A stretch of 64,000 bases of DNA, taken from NCBI GenBank assembly GCA_027315345.1, contig DAHUYE010000091.1, positions 1 through 64,000 on the forward strand. Direction: 5' to 3'. The translations under genes were made by a program, and so were the position numbers. The stretch comes from Actinomycetota bacterium. Lineage in GTDB: Bacteria > Actinomycetota > Acidimicrobiia > Acidimicrobiales > JAJPHE01. Positions 7,050 through 16,145 of this stretch are shown piece by piece; within the stretch, counting starts at the first letter, position 1, and the number at the start of each line of letters is the position of its first letter. The notes beneath the pieces were generated by a model. That model was not told the origin of the DNA, searched no databases, and worked only from the letters and a program-made list of their open reading frames with translations.

Positions 7050-8663
7050 ATGGCGCCTAGGGGACGACCTCGGAAGGTAGCGAGCGGCAGCGCGGCCGAC
7101 GGCGGTGCGGCCCCCACGAACGGAACCTTCGATGTGAAGGCGCTTGAGACCTGGCTCTGGGACGCAGCCTGCCAAATCCGTGGGCCGCTCGACGCTCCGA
7201 AGTTCAAGGACTACATCCTCCCTCTCATCTTCCTCAAGCGGCTCTCCGATGTCTTCGACGACGAAGTCCAGCGGGTCGCTGACGAGGTCGGGGACCTGGA
7301 TACGGCGAAAGAGATCATCGACCAGGACCACGGACTGGTCCGCTTCTACCTTCCCGCCGAGAGCCGATGGCCGTCGATCGCGCTCAAGACCACGGGGCTG
7401 GGGGAAGCGCTGACGGATGCCGTGCGGGCTGTCGCTCGACAGAATCCACGGCTCCAGGGAGTCATCGACACCGTGGACTTCAACGCCACGGCAGCCGGAC
7501 AACCGATCGTCGATAACGACCGGCTCGCATCGCTGGTCAAGACCCTTGGCCAGCATCGCCTGGGCCTGAACGACGTACAGCCGGACCTCCTTGGTAGGGC
7601 CTACGAGTACCTCCTCAGAAAGTTCGCCGAAGGCCAGGGACAGAGTGCTGGCGAGTTCTACACGCCCGCCGAGGTTGCGCGGGTCATGGCACGCATCCTT
7701 GATCCCCAGCCCGGCATGACGGTGTACGACCCGTGCTGCGGCTCGTCGGGGTTGCTCATAAAGTGCCACCTCCGACTTCTGGAGACCCACGGCAACGCCG
7801 ACAACGAGCACCGGGAGCTGCCTCCTGAAGTCGCTCCCTTGAAGCTCTTTGGCCAGGAGATCAACCCGTCAACCTTCGCTCTGTCGAGGATGAACGCATT
7901 CCTCCATGACATGGACGCCGAAATCGCCCTCGGCGACACGATGCGCAACCCAGCCTTCACGGACCGCTCAGGTCACCTGCGGCAGTTCGACATCGTGACG
8001 GCGAATCCCATGTGGAACCAGGACTTTGCAGAGGACGTCTACCGGAACGACACCAGCGACAGGTTCGACCGTGGTATCCCACCGTCATCGTCTGCGGACT
8101 GGGGATGGGTGCAGCACATGGTGGCTTCCCTCAAGCCAACGGGACGAATGGCGATCGTCCTCGATACGGGAGCCGTGAGCCGAGGCAGCGGGAATGCTGG
8201 AGCGAATCGAGAACGGGACATCCGGCGAGCCTTCGTCGAGGCAGACCTCGTCGAGGCTGTACTCCTTCTCCCCGAGAACCTCTTCTACAACACGACGGCA
8301 CCAGGCATCGTCATGGTGCTCAACCGGAAGAAGCTGCACCCTGGTCAGATCGCGCTCATCAACGCCTCTCAGCTTTTCGCAAAGGGAAAGCCCAAGAATG
8401 AGCTGACCGAGGATCAGATTGCAGCCATTCATCAGCTCTTTGCCGACTGGCAGTCCGTGGACGAGCGTTGCGCCATCGTTACCACGCAGGACGTGGCGAC
8501 TAACGACTACAACCTGTCCCCAAGTCGCTATGTTGCTGGAGCTGCTGCCTCGGATGTCCTTCCTCTCGATGAGGCCGTCAAGCTTCTCCGGGAAGCGGAA
8601 ACGGAGCGCGCGGCGGCAGATGCCGAGTTGTGGAAGGTGCTAGCCGAGTTAGGGATAGAATGA
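7050..8663 (+). CDS. hsdM: Type I restriction-modification methyltransferase subunit HsdM
   Basis: The protein is 537 aa, a normal HsdM length. Residues ~25-150 form the N-terminal helical domain (LKRLSDVFDDEVQRV). The AdoMet-binding motif I is VYDPCCGSSGLL and the catalytic motif IV is TANPMWNQDF, an NPPF variant. It methylates adenine in the bipartite site recognised by HsdS and forms the methylase core of the complex. It ends with an ATGA overlap into hsdS, and all four genes to YgjP are coupled this way. The basic N-terminal tail (APRGRPRKVASGS) may be an extension. Confidence 0.93.
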   Translation: MAPRGRPRKVASGSAADGGAAPTNGTFDVKALETWLWDAACQIRGPLDAPKFKDYILPLIFLKRLSDVFDDEVQRVADEVGDLDTAKEIIDQDHGLVRFYLPAESRWPSIALKTTGLGEALTDAVRAVARQNPRLQGVIDTVDFNATAAGQPIVDNDRLASLVKTLGQHRLGLNDVQPDLLGRAYEYLLRKFAEGQGQSAGEFYTPAEVARVMARILDPQPGMTVYDPCCGSSGLLIKCHLRLLETHGNADNEHRELPPEVAPLKLFGQEINPSTFALSRMNAFLHDMDAEIALGDTMRNPAFTDRSGHLRQFDIVTANPMWNQDFAEDVYRNDTSDRFDRGIPPSSSADWGWVQHMVASLKPTGRMAIVLDTGAVSRGSGNAGANRERDIRRAFVEADLVEAVLLLPENLFYNTTAPGIVMVLNRKKLHPGQIALINASQLFAKGKPKNELTEDQIAAIHQLFADWQSVDERCAIVTTQDVATNDYNLSPSRYVAGAAASDVLPLDEAVKLLREAETERAAADAELWKVLAELGIE

Positions 8664-9778
8664 CAACCTCCTCCCCACCACGCTCCAGTGTTCGTTCCTG
8701 CCGATTGGGCGATATTGCTTCAGTCCGGTACGGGAAGGCAAGGCCAGCCAATTCCGGAGACGTGCCGGTGATCGGTTCCGGTGGTGTCTACGCGTATACC
8801 GACGAGCCGCTAGCCGATGAAAATGCGATAGTGGTGGGACGCAAGGGAACTGCTGGCCGGGTGATTTTTCCGCAGCGCCCGTCATGGCCATCGGACACTA
8901 CGTTCTTCGTCGAACCTGATACTTCTAGCATCTCTCCAGCATTTCTAGCGCTGTACTTGCAGCATGCCAATCTGGGCAGTGACTCGACCAAGACCACCAT
9001 GCCCAGTCTTCAGGCTCAGCAACTGACCGAGCTTCAAGTCAACCTTCCGGACCTGCAGGAGCAGCGGCGGATCGCACGGATTCTCTCGACGATCCAGGCA
9101 GCGTCGAACTCTGTTCGGGCGGTACTCGAACGCCAACACGGGTTCTCGAATGCCCTTGAGAACTACCTCTTTTCCCCTAGTACTTGCGGCGATTGGCCTA
9201 TGCAGCCCTTGGGCGAGGTTACGACTCAACGGCAGTACGGTCTGTCAGTTAGAGGTGCGCCCATCGGGGACCTGCCAATTCTCCGAATGACGAATCTGTT
9301 GCGCGGAGTGGTGAACTACGACAACCTCCAGTTCGTTGACTCGGACTCTGTTAACGTCAAACAGTATTTGCTGCGGCAAGGTGACATCTTATTCAATCGG
9401 ACCAACAGTCCCGAACTCGTGGGAAGAGTTGGAATCGTTGAACAGTCAACTCCAAGCGTGTTTGCTTCATACCTCATCCGCTTGATTTGTGATACCTCGG
9501 TAATCCGACCGGAGTTCCTGAATGCCTTTCTGAATTGGGAGCCCACGCAAGTGCGGCTCCGCGGAATGGCTACGCGGGGCGTTAGCCAAGCGAATATCAG
9601 CGCCTCGACTCTTGCAACCCTGAACACCCCCACTCCGCCACTTGACGTCCAACTTGACATTGTCCGTGCTTGGCGAGCTTCTCGTCGGGTGGTGGATGCG
9701 TCGTTCGCCGAAACGAGGGCATTGTCGGGGGTCTTTAGGACCGTACTGAGGCAGTTGGCTGGGGGCCTCGCGTCATGA
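8660..9778 (+). CDS. hsdS: Type I restriction-modification specificity subunit HsdS
   Basis: The protein is 372 aa from the ATG that overlaps the hsdM stop (ATGA at 8660). Two target-recognition domains are visible. The first begins CRLGDIASVRYGKARPANS and ends in the conserved spacer helix LQEQRRIARILSTIQAA. The second begins after CGDWPMQPLGEVTTQRQYG and ends in VQLDIVRAWRASRRVVDAS. HsdS determines the bipartite DNA sequence recognised by the complex. The GC content is visibly lower than in hsdM and hsdR, consistent with the usual exchange of specificity genes. It ends with an ATGA overlap into hsdR. Confidence 0.92.
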   Translation: MTTSSPPRSSVRSCRLGDIASVRYGKARPANSGDVPVIGSGGVYAYTDEPLADENAIVVGRKGTAGRVIFPQRPSWPSDTTFFVEPDTSSISPAFLALYLQHANLGSDSTKTTMPSLQAQQLTELQVNLPDLQEQRRIARILSTIQAASNSVRAVLERQHGFSNALENYLFSPSTCGDWPMQPLGEVTTQRQYGLSVRGAPIGDLPILRMTNLLRGVVNYDNLQFVDSDSVNVKQYLLRQGDILFNRTNSPELVGRVGIVEQSTPSVFASYLIRLICDTSVIRPEFLNAFLNWEPTQVRLRGMATRGVSQANISASTLATLNTPTPPLDVQLDIVRAWRASRRVVDASFAETRALSGVFRTVLRQLAGGLAS

Positions 9779-12675
9779 CGACCGGCTCCGAGAGCGGCTC
9801 CGTCCAGTATCCCTTCATCCACTACGCACACGAAGCCGGATGGACCGTACTCTCCCGTGACGAGGCTCTTCAGCTCCGTGGCGGCGAGACCGGGGTCGTC
9901 TTCACGGACATCCTGGTGGATCAGCTCCGGAGACTCAACCCCGGCACGGTCAACCACGACCGCGCCGTTGATCTCGCTCATCGGGTAGTGAGAGCCCTTC
10001 CCAACATCAAGGGGAACGAGGATGTCTGGGAGTACCTGCGTGGCTTGAAGAAAGTCTTCGTCGAGGAGGAGAGCAGGGAGCGGGATGTCCGCTTCCTGGA
10101 CCTCGATGACCCGTCCAACAACGTCTTCCACGTTACGGACGAGTTCTCCTTCCGTCCCCGACCCGATGCGGAAGCGATCCGCTTTGACATCGCGCTCCTC
10201 ATCAACGGAATACCAGTGATCCTTGTCGAGACCAAATCCGCTACGAAGCGGGACGGTATGGCAGAGGCGCTGGTTCAGGTGCGCCGGTACCACGAGCAGG
10301 GACCGGAGGCGCTCGCTGTTCTGCAACTCTTCGCCATCACGCACCTTCATCGTTTCCTCTACGGAGCGACCTGGAACGCCAACAGAAAGTCGCTCTACAA
10401 CTGGCGGGACGAGGTAACCGGGAACTACGAGGACCTGGTCAAGGCGTTTGTAGCGCCAGAACGGGTGCTGCGCGTCGTCTCAGACTTCATCGTCTTCAGC
10501 AGCATCGACGGTGAGCTGAACAAGTTCGTCCTCCGGCCGCATCAGATGCGGGCAGCGGATCGAGTGGTCGAACGGGCGAAGGACCCCGCCAAGCGACGGG
10601 CGCTCGTCTGGCACACGCAGGGCTCTGGCAAGACGTACACGATGATCACGGCAGCGAAGCTCCTGATCGAGGACAAGGCGCTGGAGCATCCGACTGTGCT
10701 CGTGCTCGTGGACCGTACCGAGCTTGAGACGCAGTTGGCTGGGAATCTCGAAGCGCTTGGCTATGGGGATGTCCGGATCGCCCAGAGCAAGAAGGACCTC
10801 GAAGGGCTTCTCCGTTCGGACTGGCGAGGACTTATCGTCTCGATGATCCACAAGTTCGACGGGATGCCACCAGACCTGTGCTTGAGGGAAAACGTCTTCG
10901 TCCTCATCGACGAGGCACACCGCACGACCGGAGGTGCTCTCGGCACGTACCTGATGGCAGCGCTTCCAAACGCCACGTACGTCGGCTTCACCGGGACGCC
11001 CATCGACAAGACCGAACACGGCAAGGGGACGTTCAAGACCTTCGGCCCTGACGACGAGAGCGGCTTCCTCGACAAGTACTCGATCCGTGAATCCATCGAG
11101 GATGGTACGACGGTCCCGCTCAACTACGTCCTCGCTCCGAACGAGCTGCTCGTGGACCGGGAGACCCTGGAGGCGGAGTTCCTCCAGGTGGCGGAGCTGG
11201 AGGGCGTGTCGGACATCGAGACGCTCAACAAGGTGCTCGAACGGGCAGTCACGCTCCGGAACATGATGAAGAACCGGGAGCGGGTGGACGGCGTCGCGAA
11301 GTTCATTGCTGGGCACTACCGATCCAACGTCGAGCCGATGGGCTACAAGGCGTTCGTCGTCGGGGTCGATCGGGAGGCATGTGCTCTCTACAAGGACGCT
11401 CTCGACCGGTACCTGCCACCGGAGTACTCGGATGTCGTCATCAGTCACGGCCACAACGATCCTGCGGAACTGCGGCGCTTTCACTACGACGAGACCAAGG
11501 AGCTAGAGATACGGAAAGCATTCCGCAAGCCGGACGGCCTTCCGAAGATTTTCATCGTGACGGAGAAGCTCCTCACCGGGTTCGATGCCCCGATCCTGTA
11601 TGCGATGTACCTCGACAAGCCGATGCGGGACCACGTGCTGCTGCAATGCATCGCTCGGGTAAACCGGCCCTACGAGGATGCGGACGACAGGGCGAAGCCT
11701 GCCGGGTTCGTTCTGGACTTCGTGGGCATCTTCGAGAAGTTGGAGCAGGCGCTCGCCTTCGACTCGAAGGATGTCTCTGGCGTGGTGACGGGCATCCCGG
11801 ACCTGCAGAAGCGGTTCGCCGAGTTGATGGCTCAAGCCCGTGCCGAGTACCTCGGCATCGGCAACGGACTCCACGCCGACAAGGAAGTCGAGGCGATCGT
11901 CGAGTACTTCCGAGACGAGGAGCGTCGTACGGCTCTCCAGGAGTTCGTCTCCGAACTAGAGAACCTCTTCGAGATCATCTCCCCCGACGCCTTCCTCCGC
12001 CCCTACCTTGACGACTACGACGCCGTAATGCGCATCTCGGCCATCGTGAGGGAAGCGTTCTACCCGGGCATCGACGTGGATCGGTCGTTCCTTCGCAAGA
12101 CGGCGGAACTTGTCCAGGAGCACACCGCTACCTCCCCAATCCAAGGGATCAGCAAGGTCTACACGCTGAGCGAGGACTCGCTCGATCAGTTGACTCTTAT
12201 GGATGCGCCAGACACCGTGAAGGTCGTCAACCTCGTGAAGCTCCTCCACGATCTCGTGGCGAACGAACGAGACACGAAGCCCTTCCTGCTGTCCATCGGG
12301 GAAAAGGCGGAGGAGATTGCGGCAGCGTTCCGGGATCGGCAGATGTCAACCGAAGACGCTCTCGCGGCGCTGGCCCGGCTGGCAACGGAAGCAATACAAG
12401 CGGAGAAGGAGCAAGAGGCAACTGGCCTCAAGCCAGAAGCCTTCGCCGTGCTCTGGTACCTGAAGGGGAAGGGTGTCGAGGAAGCCAAGGCTCAGATCGT
12501 TGCTGGAGCCGCCGCCGCAGTCTTCGACGAGTGTCCACAGTGGCGCCTACGGACCGACCAGGAACGGCAGGTGCGCATCAAGCTCCACGCCGCATTGATC
12601 AAAGCGGGTGAGAAGGACGGATCGAGCGACTACGTGGAGGACATCATCGAGTCACTGCGCAGGGTGCAACCATGA
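9775..12675 (+). CDS. hsdR: Type I restriction endonuclease subunit HsdR
   Basis: The protein is 966 aa. The N-terminal nuclease domain contains the PD-(D/E)xK-like ILVETKSATKRDG near residue 150. The SF2 motor follows, with Walker A WHTQGSGKTYTM (~residue 285), DEAH box LIDEAHRT (~378) and motif III FTGTPI, then a second RecA domain and a C-terminal HsdM-contact region. HsdR translocates DNA and cleaves when two complexes collide. It is coupled upstream and downstream by ATGA overlaps. No frameshift was seen, so the restriction system appears complete. Confidence 0.94.
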   Translation: MTTGSESGSVQYPFIHYAHEAGWTVLSRDEALQLRGGETGVVFTDILVDQLRRLNPGTVNHDRAVDLAHRVVRALPNIKGNEDVWEYLRGLKKVFVEEESRERDVRFLDLDDPSNNVFHVTDEFSFRPRPDAEAIRFDIALLINGIPVILVETKSATKRDGMAEALVQVRRYHEQGPEALAVLQLFAITHLHRFLYGATWNANRKSLYNWRDEVTGNYEDLVKAFVAPERVLRVVSDFIVFSSIDGELNKFVLRPHQMRAADRVVERAKDPAKRRALVWHTQGSGKTYTMITAAKLLIEDKALEHPTVLVLVDRTELETQLAGNLEALGYGDVRIAQSKKDLEGLLRSDWRGLIVSMIHKFDGMPPDLCLRENVFVLIDEAHRTTGGALGTYLMAALPNATYVGFTGTPIDKTEHGKGTFKTFGPDDESGFLDKYSIRESIEDGTTVPLNYVLAPNELLVDRETLEAEFLQVAELEGVSDIETLNKVLERAVTLRNMMKNRERVDGVAKFIAGHYRSNVEPMGYKAFVVGVDREACALYKDALDRYLPPEYSDVVISHGHNDPAELRRFHYDETKELEIRKAFRKPDGLPKIFIVTEKLLTGFDAPILYAMYLDKPMRDHVLLQCIARVNRPYEDADDRAKPAGFVLDFVGIFEKLEQALAFDSKDVSGVVTGIPDLQKRFAELMAQARAEYLGIGNGLHADKEVEAIVEYFRDEERRTALQEFVSELENLFEIISPDAFLRPYLDDYDAVMRISAIVREAFYPGIDVDRSFLRKTAELVQEHTATSPIQGISKVYTLSEDSLDQLTLMDAPDTVKVVNLVKLLHDLVANERDTKPFLLSIGEKAEEIAAAFRDRQMSTEDALAALARLATEAIQAEKEQEATGLKPEAFAVLWYLKGKGVEEAKAQIVAGAAAAVFDECPQWRLRTDQERQVRIKLHAALIKAGEKDGSSDYVEDIIESLRRVQP

Positions 12676-12995
12676 GGCGAGACGCACGCCAACACTCGTT
12701 CGCACCTGCGGCTCCGCTGAGCACGCCGCTCTCCGCTGAGGAACTGAGAAGCGAGGTGCGTTCTTGGTCGGAGCGGCTCGAAGTCGCTCCGAGGGAAGTG
12801 CGCGTCGCCGAGATGACCCGCAAGTGGGCGAGCTGCTCCACCCGTGGGCGAGTCACCTTTGCCTTGGACCTTCTGGCCCAACCCGAGGAGGTGCGCCGCG
12901 AGGTGATCGTCCACGAGCTACTGCATCTCAAGGTTCCGAACCATGGGCCACTATTCAAGGCATTGCTCGCTGCGCACCTGAGTGGCGAGTCCTGA
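12672..12995 (+). CDS. YgjP/DUF45-type M48-like metallopeptidase
   Basis: The protein is 107 aa and contains the zinc motif HELLHLKVPNHGPLF (HExxH at ~81-85, third ligand His ~91) and the preceding family signature TRKWASCSTRGRVTF. This is shorter than chromosomal YgjP proteins (~160-230 aa) and lacks much of their N-terminal part. The gene overlaps the hsdR stop by ATGA. Small YgjP-type peptidases recur as the last gene of type I RM operons, but their contribution to restriction is not established. Confidence 0.85.
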   Translation: MRRDARQHSFAPAAPLSTPLSAEELRSEVRSWSERLEVAPREVRVAEMTRKWASCSTRGRVTFALDLLAQPEEVRREVIVHELLHLKVPNHGPLFKALLAAHLSGES

Positions 12996-13072
12996 TCATG
13001 CCCACGCCATGGCCTGGCGCCTGCTGGTGCCGTAGAGCCACACAGACCTAGCCACCTGCGACAATCAACTAC

Positions 13073-14059
13073 ATGGCACAGGTCCATAAGCAGCACATCA
13101 CCCTGGGAGGCGGTCGATTAGTAGGGACCGTCTCCGTGGATGGCGGAGCAGTTCGAGGCGAAGGTGGCCCCATCCGACCGCAGCTCGTCATCCCGCTCAC
13201 TCTCGACATGAATCCTCAGCCGGACGAGGCGATGCTTGCCGTGGTCTGGCTCCATGCACGGCTCGGCTTCGACCAGCATGCGTCGCCACAGCAGATTGCG
13301 TGCCAGCCCATCTCCCATCCGCTCGTGGACGGCTTTCACGCTCACTCGCTTCCCCATGGAGCAGCGGACTACACGGCGCACCTTCGCTTTTTCCTGACGC
13401 CGGCTGAGGTAGAGGACTTGGAGCGCCGACGTCATGCAGGAACTCCCGACGTCTTCCAGCTCTACCTCGGCCTCGACCCCATCATCGCGGGAATGAAGAC
13501 CTATAACAGTTTCGGTCCGGGACGGGCTCCCGAGCAGACGCCGTGGGACATCCAGTTCGGGATGTTCTCGCAGGTGCTCCCTTTCTGGACGGTCCGCATC
13601 GAGCCCGTGTGGGTACAGATCGAGCAGTCCACGTGGGTACGGAACGTCCTTCCGGGTCTTGGCTACGACAGGCTTCGGCTCCTGGAGATGACGTTCCCGC
13701 CTCCGCTCCCGGACCACACGAGCGCTGCGTCACAGTTTGACAAGGCGAAGCGTGCGCTCGACGAGCGTCGGTACGGCGACTGCATCCAAGAGTGCCGCGG
13801 TCTCCTGAACATGTGGGAGAAACAGCACAGCGCCACCGGGAAGCAGCGCATCGCCGAGATTGTCGCTACGGACCGGGGATGGGCTCAGGACGACATCCGC
13901 CGTCAGCTCCTCGACGTCCTCTGGAGGGAGATCGGCGATGTGGCAAACGCTCCGCACCATCCCGAGGGCGACGTAAGTGCGGAGCTGTTCGATAGTCGCG
14001 ATGCTCGTCTCCTTCTTATCCTCACGGCAGCACTTTCAGAATACGTTGGCGGATTTTGA
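13073..14059 (+). CDS. Uncharacterised protein with Abi-C/HEPN-like C-terminus, partner of TIR gene
   Basis: The protein is 328 aa. Residues ~1-215 match no family I can name (two beta-rich blocks, RPQLVIPLTLDMNPQPDEAM and WTVRIEPVWVQIEQ). The last ~100 residues (FDKAKRALDERRYGDCIQEC, then VANAPHHPEG and ARLLLILTAALSEYV) resemble the C-terminal domain of abortive-infection proteins, with an R...N..HH arrangement. Its stop overlaps the start of the TIR gene (TGATG), so the pair is co-translated. A two-gene defence module, with this protein as sensor or co-effector, is inference from context. Confidence 0.5.
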   Translation: MAQVHKQHITLGGGRLVGTVSVDGGAVRGEGGPIRPQLVIPLTLDMNPQPDEAMLAVVWLHARLGFDQHASPQQIACQPISHPLVDGFHAHSLPHGAADYTAHLRFFLTPAEVEDLERRRHAGTPDVFQLYLGLDPIIAGMKTYNSFGPGRAPEQTPWDIQFGMFSQVLPFWTVRIEPVWVQIEQSTWVRNVLPGLGYDRLRLLEMTFPPPLPDHTSAASQFDKAKRALDERRYGDCIQECRGLLNMWEKQHSATGKQRIAEIVATDRGWAQDDIRRQLLDVLWREIGDVANAPHHPEGDVSAELFDSRDARLLLILTAALSEYVGGF

Positions 14060-15003
14060 TGGCCGCAGCAGTCCTTACTCCAGCGAAACGTGCAGACCTT
14101 CTCCTCCGTCTGCTTGCACGCCTCTTCGAAATGGATTGGAACGACATCGACGTAATTCTTACTTCTTTTGGACTAGATGGGCTCGACCTCGATGGCAATC
14201 CGGACTACGCGACTGCTCACAGTCAATGTCGCTCTTCTTTGCAGGCCGCTGACGCTAATACCCTGCAACAGCTCGCAGCATATGTCTTGGGCTCTGATTG
14301 GGACCTAAGAGACTCCGAGGTCCCTGGGAGCGGAAGTGCGGATGACCTATGGGGGGACGGCATCGCAAGGGTATTCCTGTCACACCTCGCGACGGAGAAA
14401 GCATTCGTGGCAGAGATCAGTGAGCACTTAGCTGGCATCCAAGTATGTTCTTTTGTTGCGCACGACACGATCGATGTATCCCGAGAATGGCAAGCTGACA
14501 TAGAACGAGCACTCGGGTCCGCGGATGTTCTCGTAGGTCTTGCACATCCAGGGTTCCATAACAGCTACTGGACCCAACAGGAGGTCGGCTGGGCTCTAGG
14601 ACGTAACCTGCCCGTCTTGATGATTGGACTCGGGGAGACTCCTCAGGGCTTTCCAGCTCGATATCAGTCGCCGATGCTGAGTGGACCTTCGGCTTGGAAG
14701 GTCGCCTCTACGATTGCGGTGTGGTTAACTCGCGATGAGCGTTGGCGAGACGAGGTGGTAGGAGCGCTGGTACACGACCTTCAAGACGCCAGAAGCTTCG
14801 TTGCAGGAGAGGCTGCTGCTAAGCGTCTGTCTGAAGTTGGCAAGCTCACGCCCGCTGTACTAGATGCGATTGAACAAGCCTATTTATCGAATGACCAACT
14901 CTATCCCAACCATATAGGGGCACGAGTAGTCGAACAGATTCTTCAGAATCACAACCGCAAGCTCCCACGAGATCAGCAATTTATTGGCCCGAAGCGTAGG
15001 TAG
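14059..15003 (+). CDS. TIR domain effector with N-terminal helical association domain
   Basis: The protein is 314 aa from the ATG at 14059; a TTG one codon earlier is also possible. Residues ~8-85 are a helical domain (DLLLRLLARLFEMDWNDIDV). Residues ~103-215 are a TIR domain starting ARVFLSHLATEKAFVAEI, with the probable catalytic glutamate in WTQQEVGWALGR (E175). Bacterial TIR proteins usually consume NAD+ or make cyclic-ADPR-type signals in defence. A ~100-residue helical tail follows. The gene is visibly more AT-rich than its neighbours, indicating separate acquisition. It is coupled to the upstream Abi-C-like gene. Confidence 0.8.
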   Translation: MAAAVLTPAKRADLLLRLLARLFEMDWNDIDVILTSFGLDGLDLDGNPDYATAHSQCRSSLQAADANTLQQLAAYVLGSDWDLRDSEVPGSGSADDLWGDGIARVFLSHLATEKAFVAEISEHLAGIQVCSFVAHDTIDVSREWQADIERALGSADVLVGLAHPGFHNSYWTQQEVGWALGRNLPVLMIGLGETPQGFPARYQSPMLSGPSAWKVASTIAVWLTRDERWRDEVVGALVHDLQDARSFVAGEAAAKRLSEVGKLTPAVLDAIEQAYLSNDQLYPNHIGARVVEQILQNHNRKLPRDQQFIGPKRR

Positions 15004-15019
15004 TCACCCGTCGGCTCTG

Positions 15020-15274
15020 TCACGACTCGGCGCAGAGGAAGTCGCCGTCGTCGGCGTAGTGGTGGCCGTCGGGGTGAATCAGTTCGGCATCAACTGAGCA
15101 CCCGCAGCGGTCGCAGAAGACCCAGGTCACCTCACGGTAGAGGGGCCGAGGCGCCAGTAGCTCGAGCTGCTGCACGAGCTGAACGAGGTTGGCGTGGGCG
15201 GCATCGTCGTCCCGGGCGGATGCAACGAGGTGGCACTCCACCAGCTCTGCAATGTCGGTGATCGTGTAGACCAT
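15020..15274 (-). CDS. Small zinc-ribbon-like protein of the leading region
   Basis: The protein is 84 aa from the ATG at 15274, which has AAAGGAG eight bases upstream; the track ORF is far too long at its N-terminus. An N-terminal helix (VYTITDIAELVECHLVASA) is followed by TWVFCDRCGCSVDAELIHP and a C-terminal FLCAES. The CxxCxC cluster may bind zinc with the later cysteine. No family is recognised. It is on the same strand as SSB and ArdC, and 180-190 bases upstream has GGATCGCAAGCCCG, a weak version of the leader motif of those genes. Confidence 0.6.
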   Translation of the reverse strand: MVYTITDIAELVECHLVASARDDDAAHANLVQLVQQLELLAPRPLYREVTWVFCDRCGCSVDAELIHPDGHHYADDGDFLCAES

Positions 15275-15516
15275 GTCTGCAACTCCTTTCCCTTCTCGGT
15301 TCATGGGCGCGAACGGGTACGGAGGGAAGCACGGGGTCAAGGGAAGAGGACGGAGTCCTCCGGGAGAACCGGAGCGAAGCGGCGGCTCGGACCGCCTTGA
15401 CGCTGTGCGGCTCCGTGCAACCCTGTGCGACCGAACCCGAGAAAGAACCGTTGCGGATCGGGCTTGCGATCCCCGAGAGGGCTGGGCGAGAGCCCCCTCG
15501 GGGACGAGCCCCGGCG

Positions 15517-15903
15517 CTACGCCGCCGGTGCCTCCGAAGCGCTCTTCCCGGAGAGTGCCTGGAGCCTGTTGGCGACGATCTCGACGGTCCGTCGAGTGCT
15601 GCCGTCGGTGGCCTGCCACTGGCGGCTCTGGAGCCGACCCTCGATGTAGACGAGGCGCCCCTTGCCGAGGTACTGGCAGGCGAAGTCGGCGAGCTGGTCC
15701 CAGAGGACCACGTAGTGGAACTCGGCGTGGCTCTTGCCGTTCGTGGCGACCCGGACGGTCGTGACGTGCTTGCCGGATGCGGTCTCCCGCAGCTCCGGGG
15801 CGGCGACGAGGCGCCCGATGAGGGTCACCTGGTTCACCGAGTCTCCCCGGCTCTGGACAGAAGCTGTCTGCTTCTTCGTGCTGTTGGTCTTGTTGCTGCG
15901 CAT
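15517..15903 (-). CDS. ssb: Single-stranded DNA-binding protein
   Basis: The protein is 128 aa from the ATG at 15903, which has AGGAGG at an ideal distance. After a basic, disordered N-terminus the OB fold reads VNQVTLIGRLVAAPELRE, FHYVVLWDQLADF and LGKGRLVYIEGRLQSRQWQ. Element-encoded SSBs coat incoming single-stranded DNA and commonly lie with anti-restriction genes in plasmid leading regions. The usual acidic C-terminal tip is absent (ends SASEAPAA). Its leader carries GCCGAGCGGAA at -53 and CTTGCAG (+ strand) at -98, the same layout as ArdC. Confidence 0.9.
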   Translation of the reverse strand: MRSNKTNSTKKQTASVQSRGDSVNQVTLIGRLVAAPELRETASGKHVTTVRVATNGKSHAEFHYVVLWDQLADFACQYLGKGRLVYIEGRLQSRQWQATDGSTRRTVEIVANRLQALSGKSASEAPAA

Positions 15904-15955
15904 TGCTGCACCTCCTGTGATGTGGATCGATGCCACGGTGATGAGCGGGCCGACT

Positions 15956-16007
15956 GCCGAGCGGAACAGGTCACGCCGGAACGGCGTCTCGCTCTTGGGC
16001 CTTGCAG
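15956..16007 (-). promoter_or_regulatory. SSB leader: motif pair and hairpin shared with ArdC leader
   Basis: GCCGAGCGGAA (+ strand, 15956-15966) and CTTGCAG (16001-16007) lie 53 and 98 bases before the SSB start. The ArdC leader has both at 55 and 97. Between them ACGCCG-GAA-CGGCGT (15973-15987) forms a perfect 6-bp hairpin. It could be a promoter, an RNA leader or a single-strand promoter that works on entering DNA; the sequence alone does not decide. Confidence 0.45.
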
Positions 16008-16145
16008 CGGACAGGCAGCGGCCTGCTACCGGGGACGCTCGCGTCCCGTATGGCGTTCGAAGACGATCCACATGACGTCAAGGAGGGGCTTGCGCAGCGA
16101 TGACCATCCGAAGCAGGGCGGAACCGGGGCCGGGGTGCTGGTGGC

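Noticed and set aside
10480-11484. 334-aa minus-strand ORF
   Set aside because: Lies within hsdR, where helicase motifs are on the plus strand.
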